From contig JAJZSW010000015.1 of NCBI GenBank assembly GCA_021849505.1, forward strand, positions 1-41,906: a stretch of DNA of 41,906 nt. Direction: 5' to 3'. The notes below the pieces were generated by a model, which did not search any database, was not told the DNA's origin, and worked only from the letters and a program-made list of their open reading frames with translations. How positions within the stretch are numbered: the first letter of the stretch is position 1; each line of letters opens with the position of its first letter. Made by a program: the position numbers and the translations under genes. This DNA is from Pseudomonadota bacterium (GTDB lineage: Bacteria > Pseudomonadota > Gammaproteobacteria > Burkholderiales > Rhodocyclaceae). Positions 19,975 to 29,515 of the stretch are shown here, piece after piece.

Positions 19975-21344
19975 ATTTCGAGGGAGCCTTCTGGGTGGTC
20001 GGTGCGTTCGTGCTGGCCCTCGGCGTGTTGATAACGGTGCACGAACTCGGTCACTACCTGGCCGCGCGCCTCTGCAACGTCAAGATCCTGCGCTTCTCGG
20101 TCGGCTTCGGCAAGCCGCTCTGGCTCAGGCGTTACGGGCCGGACCAGACCGAATGGGCGCTGGCGGCCTTCCCGCTCGGCGGCTACGTCAAGATGCTCGA
20201 CGAGCATGAGGGGGCGGTTGCGGAGCATGAACTGCAGCGCGCTTTCAACCGGCAGAGCCTCGGCAAGCGCAGTTTCATCGTGGTGGCCGGGCCGCTGGCG
20301 AATCTGCTGCTGGCAGTCGTGCTCTACTGGTTCCTGTTCCTGTCGGGCGTCGAGGAGCCGCGCCCGATCATCGGTGCCCCGCCGGCCGGCACGCTGGCGG
20401 CGGAAGCCAAAGTCGGCGCCGGCGTGACGGCACGCAGCGTGTCCGGCACCCCGGTGGCGACCTGGACGGAGCTGCGTTGGGAAATCCTCCGTCATATGCT
20501 GGACCGGGACGCGGTCGTTCTCGAAACCATCGATACGCGGGGCAACATCGAATTCCATCGCATCGACCTTGCGCGGCTCGATAGCGCGGTGCTGGATGGC
20601 GATGTGATGCAGGCGCTCGGCCTGCGCCTGCACCGTCCCGATTTGCCGGGGGTGATCGGCAGGGTCCAGGCCGACTCGCCGGCGGCGCGCGCCGGCGTGC
20701 TGGCGGGCGACAAGGTCGTCGCCATCGACGATCGGCCGGTGGCCAACTGGCATGACGTGGCCACGGCAATCCGCGCCGCCGGGACACGCGAGCTGCTGCT
20801 CGAAGTCGAGCGCGGCACTGAAATCCTTCAGATTCCGGTCATGCCGGAACTGGTCGATGAGGGCGGCAAGCCGGTCGCGCGTATCGGCATCGCCGTGCGT
20901 GATGACCCGGATTGGCGGCGCGACATCATGACGACGGTGAGCTATGGCCCAGGGGAATCCTTGCAAAAGGCGCTGGCCCAGACCTGGGATACCTCGATAC
21001 TCAGCCTGCGCATGATCGGCCGGATGATCGTCGGCGAACTGTCGGTGAAGAACATCTCCGGGCCGGTCACGATCGCCGACTACGCCGGCCAGTCGGCCCG
21101 CATGGGCGGCGATCATTACCTGCGTTTCCTCGCCCTCATCAGCATCAGTCTCGGCGTGCTGAATCTGCTGCCCATCCCGGTTCTGGATGGCGGGCACCTG
21201 ATGTATCATCTCGCCGAACTGATCAAGGGTGGACCGCTCTCGGAACGCGCGATGGAAATTGGCCAGCAAATCGGCCTGACCTTGCTTGCATTGCTGATGG
21301 GACTGGCACTCTACAATGACATCCTCCGCTTGGTTTCCAACTGA
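19971..21344 (+). CDS. rseP: Site-2 protease RseP (regulator of sigma-E protease)
   Basis: Inner-membrane zinc metalloprotease that cuts anti-sigma factor RseA within the membrane, after DegS, and clears signal peptides. The 457-residue protein has HELGH (H24, E25, H28) in the first helix, two PDZ domains (about 115-200 and 205-290) and the C-terminal [13 protein letters not shown] ligand motif. It starts at GTG 19971, overlapping the dxr stop (GTGA). Residues around AKVGAGVTA are encoded by a sequence 23/25 identical to the dispersed repeat. The stop lies in a 12-bp tandem repeat before bamA. Confidence 0.96.
   Translation: MNFEGAFWVVGAFVLALGVLITVHELGHYLAARLCNVKILRFSVGFGKPLWLRRYGPDQTEWALAAFPLGGYVKMLDEHEGAVAEHELQRAFNRQSLGKRSFIVVAGPLANLLLAVVLYWFLFLSGVEEPRPIIGAPPAGTLAAEAKVGAGVTARSVSGTPVATWTELRWEILRHMLDRDAVVLETIDTRGNIEFHRIDLARLDSAVLDGDVMQALGLRLHRPDLPGVIGRVQADSPAARAGVLAGDKVVAIDDRPVANWHDVATAIRAAGTRELLLEVERGTEILQIPVMPELVDEGGKPVARIGIAVRDDPDWRRDIMTTVSYGPGESLQKALAQTWDTSILSLRMIGRMIVGELSVKNISGPVTIADYAGQSARMGGDHYLRFLALISISLGVLNLLPIPVLDGGHLMYHLAELIKGGPLSERAMEIGQQIGLTLLALLMGLALYNDILRLVSN
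20409..20433 (+). repeat. Possible sixth copy of the dispersed repeat, inside rseP
   Basis: AAAGTCGGCGCCGGCGTGAC followed by GGCAC matches the 25-bp core of copies 4 and 5 at 23 of 25 positions. It encodes AKVGAGVTA in the first PDZ domain. This segment is the same length as in ordinary RseP proteins, so it may be coincidence or gene conversion rather than insertion. Confidence 0.35.
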
Positions 21345-21368
21345 GTTTCCAACCGAGTTTCCGGCTGA
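21333..21368 (+). repeat. 12-bp tandem repeat x3 across the rseP stop codon
   Basis: GTTTCCAACTGA (21333-21344), GTTTCCAACCGA (21345-21356) and GTTTCCGGCTGA (21357-21368) are consecutive. The first copy contains the rseP TGA, and the third also has an in-frame TGA. The array ends 3 bp before the bamA ATG and occupies the position of its ribosome-binding site. Confidence 0.85.
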
Positions 21369-21371
21369 CGC

Positions 21372-23660
21372 ATGAAATATTCTGTTCTGGCAGGCCTGGC
21401 AGCGGCGCTGATAGCATCGGGCGCGGCCGCCTTCGATCCCTTCGTGGTGCGCGACATCCGTGTCGAGGGCATCCAACGCACTGAGGCGGGTACCGTGTTC
21501 AGCTATCTGCCCGTCAAGGTGGGCGACACGCTTACCGATGACAAGGCCAGCCAGGCGATCAAGTCGCTGTTCGGCACCGGCTTCTTCAAGGACGTGCGCC
21601 TCGAGGTCGAAGGCAACGTACTCGTCGTGCTGATCGAGGAGCGGCCCGCCATCGCTTCGCTCGAATTCGTCGGCACCAAGGCCTTCGACAAGGAAAACCT
21701 GCGCAAGGGCCTGCGCGAGGTGGGCCTCGCCGAATCGCGCATCTTCGACCGCGCCCTGGTCGAACGCGCCGAACAGGAACTCAAGCGCCAGTATCTGTCC
21801 CAAGGCTATTACGCGGCGCAGGTCACGACGACGGTGACGCCGCTCGAGCGCAACCGCGTCGGCATCACCTTCGCGGTCGATGAGGGCGAGATCGCCAAGA
21901 TCCGCCAGATAAACATCGTCGGTGCCAGGAACTTCAAGGAGAAAGATCTCCTCAATCTGTTCAACCTGCGCACACCGGGCTGGCTGACCTGGTACACCAA
22001 GAACGACCAGTATTCGAAGCAAAAACTCTCGGCCGACCTGGAGACCCTGCGCTCCTACTACCTCGACCGCGGCTTTGTCGAATTCAACATCGAGTCGACG
22101 CAGGTGTCGATCTCGACGGACAAGCAGGACATCTACATCACGATCAACATCAGCGAGGGCGATCAATACACCGTTTCCGGCGTGAAGCTGGCCGGCGAAC
22201 TGCTGTTGGCGGAGGAGGAACTGCTGAAGCTGGTGACGATCAAGCCCGGCAGCCTGTTCTCGCGCGAGCAGGTCACCGCGACGACCAAGGCGATTGCTGA
22301 CCGGCTCGGCAATGAGGGCTATGCCTTCGCCAACGTCAATGCCGCACCCGAACTGGACAAGGAAAAGAAACAGGTCGCCTTCACGCTGTTCGTCGATCCG
22401 GGCCGGCGTGTTTACGTGCGCCGCATCCAGGTGCAGGGCAATACGCGCTCGCGCGACGAAGTAATCCGCCGCGAAATGCGCCAGATGGAAGCGGCCTGGT
22501 ACGACGGCGAAAAGATCAACAAGTCGCGCACGCGCGTCGACCGCCTGGGCTACTTCGACGAGGTGACGGTCGAAACGCCGGCGGTGCCCGGCACGACGGA
22601 TCAGGTCGACCTCAACGTCAATGTCAAGGAAAAGCCGACCGGCAACCTGATGATCGGCGCGGGCCTGTCAAGTTCGGAAGGCCTGGTCTTCTCCGGGTCG
22701 GTCAACCAGCAGAACCTGTTCGGCAGCGGCAAGCATGTCGGCGTCGGCTTCAACACCAGCAAGATCAACAAGCTGTACTCGTTCTCGTATACCGACCCGT
22801 ATCACACGGTGGATGGCATAAGTCGCGGTTTCGACCTCTACATGCGGGATACGGACACGTCGCAGCTGAACACCATCGCTACCTATGCGACGAAGTCGCT
22901 CGGCGGCGGCGTGCGCTACGGCATTCCGATCGGCGAGGACGATACGGTCAATTTCGGCCTGGCCTACGACAACACCCAGATCAAGACCACCACATATACG
23001 CCACAGCGATTCAAGGATTTCCTGACCCAATACGGCGACAAGTTCTCCGGCCTGATCGGCACGCTTGGCTGGTCAAAGGAAACGCTGGATAGCCGCATCT
23101 ACCCGATGAAGGGTTATGTCGCGAAAGTCGGCGGGGAAGTCGGGCTTGGCGGAACATTGCGCTATTACCGGACCAACCTGCAATACCAGCGTTATTTCCC
23201 TGTCGGTCGCGACACCACGCTGATGCTCAACGGCGAATTCGGCCTGGCGGATGGTCTGGGCGGCCGCCCCCTGCCTTTCTACAAGTACTACTATGCCGGC
23301 GGTGTCGGCTCGGTGCGGGGCTACAAGGCTGGCTCCCTGGGGCCGATCGCGGACGATGCGACCAATACCGAAGAGCGCCTGGGTGGCGATCGGCGCCTGA
23401 TCGCCAACGCCGAATTCCTGTTCCCCATGCCGGGCGGCGGGCTGGACAAATCCTTCCGGCTGGGCGCATTCGTCGATGCCGGCTGGGTCTGGGGCGTCGG
23501 CCAAAAGATGAATGTCGGCGACATGCGTTATAGCGCGGGTCTCTCGCTGGCCTGGACCTCCCCGCTCGGCCCGCTGAAGTTCAGCCTGGCCCAGCCGCTC
23601 AACAAGAAGGACACCGACAAGACTCAGCGTCTGCAGTTCCAGATGGGAACGATATTCTGA
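21372..23660 (+). CDS. bamA: Outer membrane protein assembly factor BamA
   Basis: Essential Omp85-family barrel that inserts outer-membrane proteins. The 762-residue precursor has a signal peptide (1 to about 20, ending GAAA), five POTRA domains (about 21-420) and a C-terminal 16-strand barrel. The conserved loop-6 motif is VRGY (in GSVRGYKAG) and the chain ends in phenylalanine (MGTIF). No clear Shine-Dalgarno is present before the ATG at 21372, where a tandem repeat sits. It is followed by skp and the lpx genes, the usual envelope cluster, and partners with bamC at 2637. Confidence 0.97.
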   Translation: MKYSVLAGLAAALIASGAAAFDPFVVRDIRVEGIQRTEAGTVFSYLPVKVGDTLTDDKASQAIKSLFGTGFFKDVRLEVEGNVLVVLIEERPAIASLEFVGTKAFDKENLRKGLREVGLAESRIFDRALVERAEQELKRQYLSQGYYAAQVTTTVTPLERNRVGITFAVDEGEIAKIRQINIVGARNFKEKDLLNLFNLRTPGWLTWYTKNDQYSKQKLSADLETLRSYYLDRGFVEFNIESTQVSISTDKQDIYITINISEGDQYTVSGVKLAGELLLAEEELLKLVTIKPGSLFSREQVTATTKAIADRLGNEGYAFANVNAAPELDKEKKQVAFTLFVDPGRRVYVRRIQVQGNTRSRDEVIRREMRQMEAAWYDGEKINKSRTRVDRLGYFDEVTVETPAVPGTTDQVDLNVNVKEKPTGNLMIGAGLSSSEGLVFSGSVNQQNLFGSGKHVGVGFNTSKINKLYSFSYTDPYHTVDGISRGFDLYMRDTDTSQLNTIATYATKSLGGGVRYGIPIGEDDTVNFGLAYDNTQIKTTTYTPQRFKDFLTQYGDKFSGLIGTLGWSKETLDSRIYPMKGYVAKVGGEVGLGGTLRYYRTNLQYQRYFPVGRDTTLMLNGEFGLADGLGGRPLPFYKYYYAGGVGSVRGYKAGSLGPIADDATNTEERLGGDRRLIANAEFLFPMPGGGLDKSFRLGAFVDAGWVWGVGQKMNVGDMRYSAGLSLAWTSPLGPLKFSLAQPLNKKDTDKTQRLQFQMGTIF

Positions 23661-23673
23661 TTCAGGAGAGAGA

Positions 23674-24183
23674 ATGAAAACTTTAGCGAAAACCCTTTTG
23701 CCCGTTCTGCTCATGGCCTTCGTTACCCCGGCCCTGGCGGAATTCAAGATCGGCTTCGTCAACGGCCAGCGCGTGGTGAATGACTCCCCGCAGGCCAAGC
23801 GCGCGAAGCAGAAGCTTGAGAAGGAATTCGAGAAGCGCGACCAGGAACTGCAGCAGCTTTCCAAGCGCTTGCAGTCGATGCAGGAAAACCTCGAAAAGAA
23901 TGGCGTGACGATGGCGGAGAGCGAGCGGCGCAACAAGGAGCGCGAGTTCAACGAACTCAACCGCGACTTCCAACGCAAGCAGCGGGAGTTCCGCGAAGAC
24001 CTGAACCTGCGCCAGAACGAGGAAATGGCTGGCATCTTCGAGCGCGCCAACAAGGTCATCAAGCAGATCGCCGAAGCCGAGAAGTTCGACCTGATCGTTC
24101 AGGAAGCGGTCTATTTCAGCCCGCGCATCGACGTCACCGACAAGGTGATCAAGGCCCTGAGCAGCGAAGCGCCTGGCAAATAA
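23674..24183 (+). CDS. skp: Periplasmic chaperone Skp/OmpH
   Basis: Trimeric holdase that carries unfolded outer-membrane proteins across the periplasm to BAM. The 169-residue precursor has a signal peptide (1-22, cleavage after PALA), then FKIGFVNGQRVVNDSP, and a long charged alpha-helical hairpin (about 45-145) that would form the tentacles. A strong AGGAGAG ribosome-binding site precedes the ATG. It follows bamA by 13 bp and precedes lpxD, the conserved order. Confidence 0.95.
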   Translation: MKTLAKTLLPVLLMAFVTPALAEFKIGFVNGQRVVNDSPQAKRAKQKLEKEFEKRDQELQQLSKRLQSMQENLEKNGVTMAESERRNKEREFNELNRDFQRKQREFREDLNLRQNEEMAGIFERANKVIKQIAEAEKFDLIVQEAVYFSPRIDVTDKVIKALSSEAPGK

Positions 24184-24198
24184 CCCGTTCCCTGAGTC

Positions 24199-25185
24199 GT
24201 GGCCCGCACCCTGGCTGACATCGTCGCGCACTTCGGCGGCGAGTTGAAGGGTGACGGGGCGCGCGTCGTCACGGGCCTGGCCACGCTGGAAGCGGCGACC
24301 CCCGGCCAATTGAGCTTCCTGGCGAATCCGAAGTACCGCAGCCAGCTGGCCGCCACACGGGCTGGCGCGGTCATCCTGGCGGCCGAGACCCTGGCGGCCT
24401 GTCCCGGCGACGCGATCGTCACGCCCCAGCCCTATCTGTATTTCGCGCGCGTATCCCAGTGGCTGGCGGCAGGGCAGGCGCCCGCGCCGGGCATCCATCC
24501 GTCCGCCGTCGTCGAAGCGCCGCTGCCGCCGTCGGTCAGCGTCGGCGCGCATTGCTGGATCGGCGCCGACGTCGACATCGGGGAAAACAGCGTGCTCTAT
24601 CCAGGCGTCAGGATTTATCCCGGCTGCCGCATCGGCCGGCGGGCAATCGTCCATTCCGGCGCCGTGATCGGCGCCGACGGCTTCGGCTTCGCGCGCGAAG
24701 CGACGGGCGAGTGGGTCAAGATCGCCCAGACCGGCCGCGTCGTCATCGGCGATGACGTCGAGATCGGCGCCAACACCACGATCGATCGCGGCGCGCTCGA
24801 GGACACGGTGATCGAGGACGGCGTCAAGCTGGACAACCAGATCCAGGTCGGCCATAACGTACGCATCGGTGCGCATACCGCGATCGCCGGCTGCGTGGGC
24901 ATCGCCGGCAGCGCCCGGATCGGCGCGCGCTGCACCATCGGCGGTGCCGCGGTCATTCTCGGCCACCTGGAGCTTGCCGATGACGTCAATGTCTCGGCCG
25001 GGACGCTGGTGGGAAAGTCGATCGCCCGGCCCGGCAACTACACCGGCACCGTGCCCTTCATGGCGCATGACGAGTGGCAAAAGAACTTCGCCCGCCTGCG
25101 CCATCTCGATGCGCAGGCCGATAAAATACGCGCCCTCGAAAAGCGCCTGGCTCATTTGGAACAATTGCTGGAGAAAAAGTCATGA
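24199..25185 (+). CDS. lpxD: UDP-3-O-acylglucosamine N-acyltransferase
   Basis: Third enzyme of lipid A synthesis; adds the N-linked 3-hydroxyacyl chain to UDP-3-O-acyl-glucosamine. The 328-residue protein has an N-terminal uridine-binding domain (about 1-100), a left-handed beta-helix of hexapeptide repeats (about 100-290) with the catalytic-histidine segment QVGHNVRIG, and a C-terminal helical tail. It starts at GTG 24199, giving [16 protein letters not shown]. The 4-bp ATGA overlap with fabZ (25182-25185) suggests coupled translation. Confidence 0.97.
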   Translation: MARTLADIVAHFGGELKGDGARVVTGLATLEAATPGQLSFLANPKYRSQLAATRAGAVILAAETLAACPGDAIVTPQPYLYFARVSQWLAAGQAPAPGIHPSAVVEAPLPPSVSVGAHCWIGADVDIGENSVLYPGVRIYPGCRIGRRAIVHSGAVIGADGFGFAREATGEWVKIAQTGRVVIGDDVEIGANTTIDRGALEDTVIEDGVKLDNQIQVGHNVRIGAHTAIAGCVGIAGSARIGARCTIGGAAVILGHLELADDVNVSAGTLVGKSIARPGNYTGTVPFMAHDEWQKNFARLRHLDAQADKIRALEKRLAHLEQLLEKKS

Positions 25186-25658
25186 CCGTCCCGACGCCCG
25201 CACCTGCCGTTACCTCGATGGATATCCACCAGATCCTCGAATACCTGCCGCATCGCTACCCGATCCTGCTGGTGGATCGCGTGCTCGACGTCGTGCCGGG
25301 CGAGCGCATCACCGCGCTCAAGAACGTCAGCATGAACGAACCTTTCTTCCCGGGCCACTATCCCCACCACCCGGTGATGCCGGGCGTGCTGATCGTCGAG
25401 GCGATGGCGCAGACGGCGGCGATCCTGTCCTTCAAGACCATGGGCGGCAAGCCGGACGACAAGTCCGTTTACTACTTCGTCGGCATCGACGGCGCGCGCT
25501 TCAAGCGGCCCGTCAGTCCCGGCGACCAGTTGATCATGGAAGTCTCGATCACGGCCAGCAAGCGCGGCATGTGGAAGTTCGCCGGGCAGGCGAAGGTCGA
25601 TGGCCAGGTCGCCTGCGAAGCCGAGCTGATCTGCACCGTGCGCAAACTGGAAGACTGA
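25182..25658 (+). CDS. fabZ: 3-hydroxyacyl-[ACP] dehydratase FabZ
   Basis: Dehydrates beta-hydroxyacyl-ACP in fatty-acid elongation and competes with LpxA/LpxD for 3-hydroxyacyl-ACP, hence its place between them. The 158-residue hot-dog fold shows the active-site region [20 protein letters not shown], with the catalytic histidine of GHYP and the glutamate of VEA. The ATG at 25182 overlaps the lpxD stop; an internal ATG at 25218 ([10 protein letters not shown]) matches the most common family N-terminus and would give 146 residues, so the first 12 residues are uncertain. Confidence 0.96.
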   Translation: MTVPTPAPAVTSMDIHQILEYLPHRYPILLVDRVLDVVPGERITALKNVSMNEPFFPGHYPHHPVMPGVLIVEAMAQTAAILSFKTMGGKPDDKSVYYFVGIDGARFKRPVSPGDQLIMEVSITASKRGMWKFAGQAKVDGQVACEAELICTVRKLED

Positions 25659-25659
25659 G

Positions 25660-26448
25660 ATGTCTTCCAATATTCACCCGACCGCGCTGATCGACCCGGG
25701 CGCGCGGCTCGGCGCGAACGTCAGCGTCGGCGCCTATTCGATCATCGGCCCCGATGTCGAGATCGGCGACAATACTTGGGTCGGCCCGCATGTCGTGATC
25801 AACGGCCCGACCCGCATCGGCAACGACAACCGCATCTTCCAGTTCTCCTCGCTCGGCGAGATGCCGCAGGACAAGAAGTATGCCGGCGAACCGACCCGCC
25901 TCGAGATCGGCGACCGCAACACGATTCGCGAGTTCTGTACCTTCAACCGCGGCACGGCCCAGGACGCCGGCGTGACCCGCCTCGGCAACGACAACTGGAT
26001 CATGGCCTATGTGCATCTCGCGCACGACTGCCAGATTGGCGACCACACCATCTTCGCCAACAATGCGCAGCTCGCGGGTCACGTGCATGTCGGCGACTGG
26101 GCGATATTGGGTGGGTTTACGGTGGTGCACCAGTTCGTGCGCATCGGCGCGCACTGCATCACCGGCATGGGCTCGATCCTGTTCCAGGACGTGCCGCCCT
26201 TCGTCACTGCCGCCGGCAATCCGGTCGCGCCGCACGGCATCAACAGCGAAGGCCTGAAGCGCCGCGGTTATGCCCCGGAAACCATCGCCGGCCTGCGGCG
26301 TGCCTACAAGACGCTCTACCGCAGCGGGCTGAAGCTCGAGGAAGCGGCCGTGGCGATCGCCGCCGAGGCGCAGACCCAGGGAGACCTGGCGCCGCTGACT
26401 GTGCTGGCGGACTTTCTCACAGCGCCCGGGCGCGGCATCATTCGATAA
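25660..26448 (+). CDS. lpxA: UDP-N-acetylglucosamine acyltransferase
   Basis: First enzyme of lipid A synthesis; transfers 3-hydroxyacyl from ACP to the 3-OH of UDP-GlcNAc. The 262-residue protein has a left-handed beta-helix of hexapeptides (about 1-190), catalytic H122 in HLAHDC, and a C-terminal helical domain with [12 protein letters not shown]. It starts 1 bp after the fabZ stop, and lpxB begins immediately after its TAA. Confidence 0.97.
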   Translation: MSSNIHPTALIDPGARLGANVSVGAYSIIGPDVEIGDNTWVGPHVVINGPTRIGNDNRIFQFSSLGEMPQDKKYAGEPTRLEIGDRNTIREFCTFNRGTAQDAGVTRLGNDNWIMAYVHLAHDCQIGDHTIFANNAQLAGHVHVGDWAILGGFTVVHQFVRIGAHCITGMGSILFQDVPPFVTAAGNPVAPHGINSEGLKRRGYAPETIAGLRRAYKTLYRSGLKLEEAAVAIAAEAQTQGDLAPLTVLADFLTAPGRGIIR

Positions 26449-27672
26449 ATGACGCGCATTGCCTTGGTGGCGGGCGAGGCCTCGGGCGACCTGCTGGCAG
26501 CGCACCTGATCGAGGCGCTCAAGCGCCGCTTGCCGGACGCCGAGTTCTTCGGCATCGGCGGCCCGAAGATGCAGCGCACCGGTTTCGATGCCTGGTGGCC
26601 CGCCGAACGGCTGGCGGTGTGCGGCTATGCCGAAGTGCTGCGCCATTACCGCGAAATCACGGGCATCCGGCGTGCCCTGCTGGCGCGGCTGCGCGACGAG
26701 AAGCCCGATGTGTTCATCGGCGTCGATGCGCCCGATTTCAACCTCTGGCTCGAAAGACGTCTCAAGCGGGCCGGCATCCCCACGGTACATTACGTCAGCC
26801 CGTCGGTCTGGGCCTGGCGCGGCGGTCGGATCAACAAGATCGCCCGCGCCTGCGACCGCCTGCTGGCGCTGTTTCCCTTCGAGCCGCCGCTCTACGAGAA
26901 AGCCGGCCTGCCGGTCGATTACGTCGGCCATCCGCTTGCCGACGTGCTGCCGCTCGAGTCCGGGCGCGAGGCGGCACGCGAACGCCTGGAACTCAACGGA
27001 CGCGGCCCGGTGATCGCGCTCTTGCCCGGCAGCCGCCAGTCGGAGGTCGGCATGATGGCCGAGCTGTTCATCCAGACGGCCCGGCTGTTGCGCGAACGCT
27101 TTCCGCAGGCGGTGTTCCTCGTGCCGCTGGTGTCGCGCGAAACGCGTACCCTCTTCGAGGAAGCGCTCTGGAAGCTCGGCCACCAGGACTGGCTGATGAT
27201 GGATGCTCCCGTGCGGTCCGGTTTCGAGATCACCCATGTCGAGCTCGATGCCGCAGTGAATCCTTCCGCGGGTTGTCTGAAGCTGCTGTTCGGTCATGCA
27301 CAGGATGCGCTGGCGGCCTGCGACGGGGCGCTCGTCGCCAGCGGTACCGCGACGCTCGAAGCGGCTCTGCTCAAGGCCCCGCACGTGATCACCTACCGCA
27401 TGTCGCCCTGGTCGTGGCGGCTCATGAAGCGCATGCGCTACCAGCCCTGGGTCGGCCTGCCGAACGTCCTGGCCGGCCGCTTCGTCGTGCCGGAATTCCT
27501 GCAGGACGAGGCGACGCCGGCGAACCTCGCGCAGGCGCTCGGCAACCTCGTCCTCGACGGCGAGGTGCGCCAGCGCCTGACCGGCTGCTTCACCGACATG
27601 CACCGGCAGCTGCGGCAGAACACCGCGGAAAAGGCGGCGGCGGCGATCCTGCCGCTGCTGCAGTCGGCATGA
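26449..27672 (+). CDS. lpxB: Lipid-A-disaccharide synthase
   Basis: GT19 glycosyltransferase, peripheral on the inner membrane, that joins UDP-2,3-diacylglucosamine to lipid X. The 407-residue protein begins [19 protein letters not shown] and contains [29 protein letters not shown] and [10 protein letters not shown], all characteristic. Start ATG 26449 directly follows the lpxA TAA. Its stop overlaps the rnhB start (ATGA, 27669-27672). Confidence 0.97.
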   Translation: MTRIALVAGEASGDLLAAHLIEALKRRLPDAEFFGIGGPKMQRTGFDAWWPAERLAVCGYAEVLRHYREITGIRRALLARLRDEKPDVFIGVDAPDFNLWLERRLKRAGIPTVHYVSPSVWAWRGGRINKIARACDRLLALFPFEPPLYEKAGLPVDYVGHPLADVLPLESGREAARERLELNGRGPVIALLPGSRQSEVGMMAELFIQTARLLRERFPQAVFLVPLVSRETRTLFEEALWKLGHQDWLMMDAPVRSGFEITHVELDAAVNPSAGCLKLLFGHAQDALAACDGALVASGTATLEAALLKAPHVITYRMSPWSWRLMKRMRYQPWVGLPNVLAGRFVVPEFLQDEATPANLAQALGNLVLDGEVRQRLTGCFTDMHRQLRQNTAEKAAAAILPLLQSA

Positions 27673-28226
27673 TCTGCGGCGTCGATGAAGCCGGCCGCGG
27701 CCCGCTCGCCGGGCCGGTCGTCGCGGCGGCGGTGATCCTCGACCCGGCGCGGCCGATCGTCGGGTTGGCCGATTCGAAAAAGCTCTCGGCACGGCGGCGC
27801 GAAATTCTGACCTTCGAGATTCGGCAAAAAGCGCTAGCCTGGAGCGTTGCAGAAGCCACCGTCGAGGAAATCGATGCGCTCAACATCCTGCAGGCGACCC
27901 TGCTGGCGATGCAACGCGCCGTGGCCGGCCTGGCGGTGATGCCTGTGGAAATTCTCATTGACGGCAATCGTTGCCCGCAGCTGGCTCTCCCGGCACGCGC
28001 CATCATCGGCGGCGACGCGACGGTGGCGGAAATCTCGGCCGCCTCGATCCTCGCCAAGACCGTGCGCGATGCCGGGATGCGGGTCATGGACGAGCGGTTT
28101 CCGCAGTACGGCTTCGCACGCCACATGGGCTACGGCACGGCGGCGCATCTCGCCGCGCTGCGCGTCCACGGGCCGTGCCCGGAGCATCGCCGCAGCTTCG
28201 CGCCGGTGCGCATTCTGCTGCCATGA
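27669..28226 (+). CDS. rnhB: Ribonuclease HII
   Basis: Endonuclease that nicks the RNA strand of RNA/DNA hybrids and removes misincorporated ribonucleotides. The 185-residue protein begins [18 protein letters not shown], with catalytic D6 and E7; the third acidic residue lies in LIDGNR and the next near SILAKTVRD. The C-terminal segment includes [11 protein letters not shown]. The ATG overlaps the lpxB stop by 4 bp, and its own stop overlaps the next start by 4 bp, so lpxB-rnhB-methyltransferase are translationally coupled. Confidence 0.96.
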   Translation: MICGVDEAGRGPLAGPVVAAAVILDPARPIVGLADSKKLSARRREILTFEIRQKALAWSVAEATVEEIDALNILQATLLAMQRAVAGLAVMPVEILIDGNRCPQLALPARAIIGGDATVAEISAASILAKTVRDAGMRVMDERFPQYGFARHMGYGTAAHLAALRVHGPCPEHRRSFAPVRILLP

Positions 28227-29035
28227 AGACGATTACATCACGCGACAATCCGACACTGAAATCCCTGCGTGCCTTGCTGACTGATACGCGCAAGCAGCGT
28301 GCGAGTGGACAAGCAGTGCTCGAAGGGCCGCATCTGCTGGCGGCTGCGCTTGACCATCAAGTACGGCCCGACCTCATCGTGGTCTGCGAGGGGGCGTGCA
28401 CCAACCCCGAGGTGACGGGGCTGCTCGCACGTGCGGGCAAGGTCGAAACGCTCTGCCTGCCCGATCCGCTGTTCCGCAGCCTGAGCGAATTGGCTGCCCC
28501 GGTCGGTATCCTCGCCCGCATTGCCGTCCCCATCAACGCGGCGGTTCCGGCGGGTGCCGTCCCGCCAGCGCCGACTTTCATGCCAGATGGCGACTGCCTG
28601 CTGCTCGACGCGGTGCAGGATGCCGGCAACGTCGGCACCCTGCTGCGCACCGCCGCCGCCGCCGGCGTGCGGGACGTGCTGCTCGGCCCGGGTTGCGCGG
28701 GCGCCTGGTCGCCGCGTGTGCTGCGCGCCGCGCAGGGCGCACACTTCGGCCTGTGCATCCGCGAGCAGGCCGATCTGGCCGGCTTCCTGAAGCACTATTC
28801 CGGCAACCCGGTCGCCACCGTGGCGCGCGACGGCGCTTCCCTGTATGCGCTTGACCTGCGCCAGCCGGTCGCCTGGCTGTTCGGCAACGAAGGGGCCGGG
28901 CTCGCTCCCGAACTGGTCGCGCTGGCGAAACGGCGCTCGACGATTCCGCTCGCAGCGGGCAGCGAGTCGCTCAATGTCGCGGCCGCGGCGGCGGTCTGTC
29001 TGTTCGAAATGCGCCGGCAGCGTGAATTCCGGTAA
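28223..29035 (+). CDS. TrmH/SpoU-family RNA 2'-O-methyltransferase with repeat-derived linker
   Basis: SPOUT-class RNA methyltransferase, 270 residues. It has an N-terminal substrate-binding domain (about 1-95, starting with the typical [12 protein letters not shown]), a linker, then the SpoU domain: [18 protein letters not shown] (motif 1), [10 protein letters not shown] (motif 2) and [18 protein letters not shown] (motif 3). These knotted domains bind SAM. The linker contains GAVPPAPTF (residues 111-119), encoded by a perfect copy of the dispersed repeat, and a second, inverted copy starts at the stop codon. The RNA target (rRNA or tRNA) cannot be assigned. The start overlaps the rnhB stop by 4 bp. 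Confidence 0.93.
   Translation: MKTITSRDNPTLKSLRALLTDTRKQRASGQAVLEGPHLLAAALDHQVRPDLIVVCEGACTNPEVTGLLARAGKVETLCLPDPLFRSLSELAAPVGILARIAVPINAAVPAGAVPPAPTFMPDGDCLLLDAVQDAGNVGTLLRTAAAAGVRDVLLGPGCAGAWSPRVLRAAQGAHFGLCIREQADLAGFLKHYSGNPVATVARDGASLYALDLRQPVAWLFGNEGAGLAPELVALAKRRSTIPLAAGSESLNVAAAAAVCLFEMRRQREFR
28554..28580 (-). repeat. Dispersed 27-bp repeat, copy 4 (in-frame in the RNA methyltransferase)
   Basis: Reference copy. The plus strand reads GTGCCGTCCCGCCAGCGCCG, then ACTTTCA. It encodes GAVPPAPTF in the linker between the two domains of the methyltransferase. It shares 25 identical bases, inverted, with copy 5 about 450 bp downstream. Confidence 0.85.
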
Positions 29036-29058
29036 AGTCGGCGCTGGCGGGACGGCAC
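29032..29058 (+). repeat. Dispersed 27-bp repeat, copy 5 (at methyltransferase stop)
   Basis: Bases 29034-29058 (AAAGTCGGCGCTGGCGGGAC then GGCAC) are the exact reverse complement of 28554-28578. The methyltransferase TAA (29033-29035) lies within the first bases. The nfeD ribosome-binding site begins a few bases after the copy ends. Confidence 0.85.
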
Positions 29059-29073
29059 TGCAAGGAGAAAAAC

Positions 29074-29514
29074 ATGGAACTCGCATGGTGGCACTGGGCA
29101 GTCGGCGGCATCGTCCTGATCGTCGCGGAACTGGTTGTTCCCTCGTTCGTGCTGATCTGGTTCGGGCTGGGCGCGCTCGTCGTTGCGCTCGCGGTGGCCA
29201 TGGCGGCGATCGGCTTCACGGCGCAGCTGGGCCTCTGGCTGATTGTTTCGCTGGTGCTCGTGGCCGGCTGGTTCAAGCTGTTCAAGCCGAGCATGCACAA
29301 GACGAAGGTCGGCATGGCGGATGCGAACGTGATCGGCGAGATCGGCATGCTGGTGCGCGACGTGGCGCCCTTCGAGAAGGGCGCGGTGCGCTTCCAGAAG
29401 CCGCTGCTCGGCGACGATGTCTGGGAGTGCATCGCCGATGAGGCGATCAAGAGCGGCGAGCGCGTGCGCGTCGTCGCGGTCGAGGGCAGTTTCCTGAAAG
29501 TCGGGAGGGTTTGA
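29074..29514 (+). CDS. NfeD-like membrane protein (short form)
   Basis: Short NfeD (YbbK/NfeD1b-type), 146 residues. Two to three hydrophobic segments span about 8-70, and a C-terminal OB-fold domain (about 80-146) holds IGEIGMLVRDVAPFEKGAVRF. Short NfeD proteins accompany SPFH/stomatin partners, and here the paraslipin gene starts 1 bp after the stop. The pair probably forms a membrane microdomain scaffold or protease-regulating complex; no enzymatic residues are seen. A clear AAGGAGAAA ribosome-binding site precedes the ATG, separate from the upstream gene. Confidence 0.9.
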   Translation: MELAWWHWAVGGIVLIVAELVVPSFVLIWFGLGALVVALAVAMAAIGFTAQLGLWLIVSLVLVAGWFKLFKPSMHKTKVGMADANVIGEIGMLVRDVAPFEKGAVRFQKPLLGDDVWECIADEAIKSGERVRVVAVEGSFLKVGRV

Positions 29515-29515
29515 C

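Noticed and set aside
29494-29512. TGAAAGTCGG near the nfeD stop, matching the first 10 bases of the dispersed repeat
   Set aside because: Similarity stops after 10 bases, and the sequence encodes an ordinary NfeD C-terminus.
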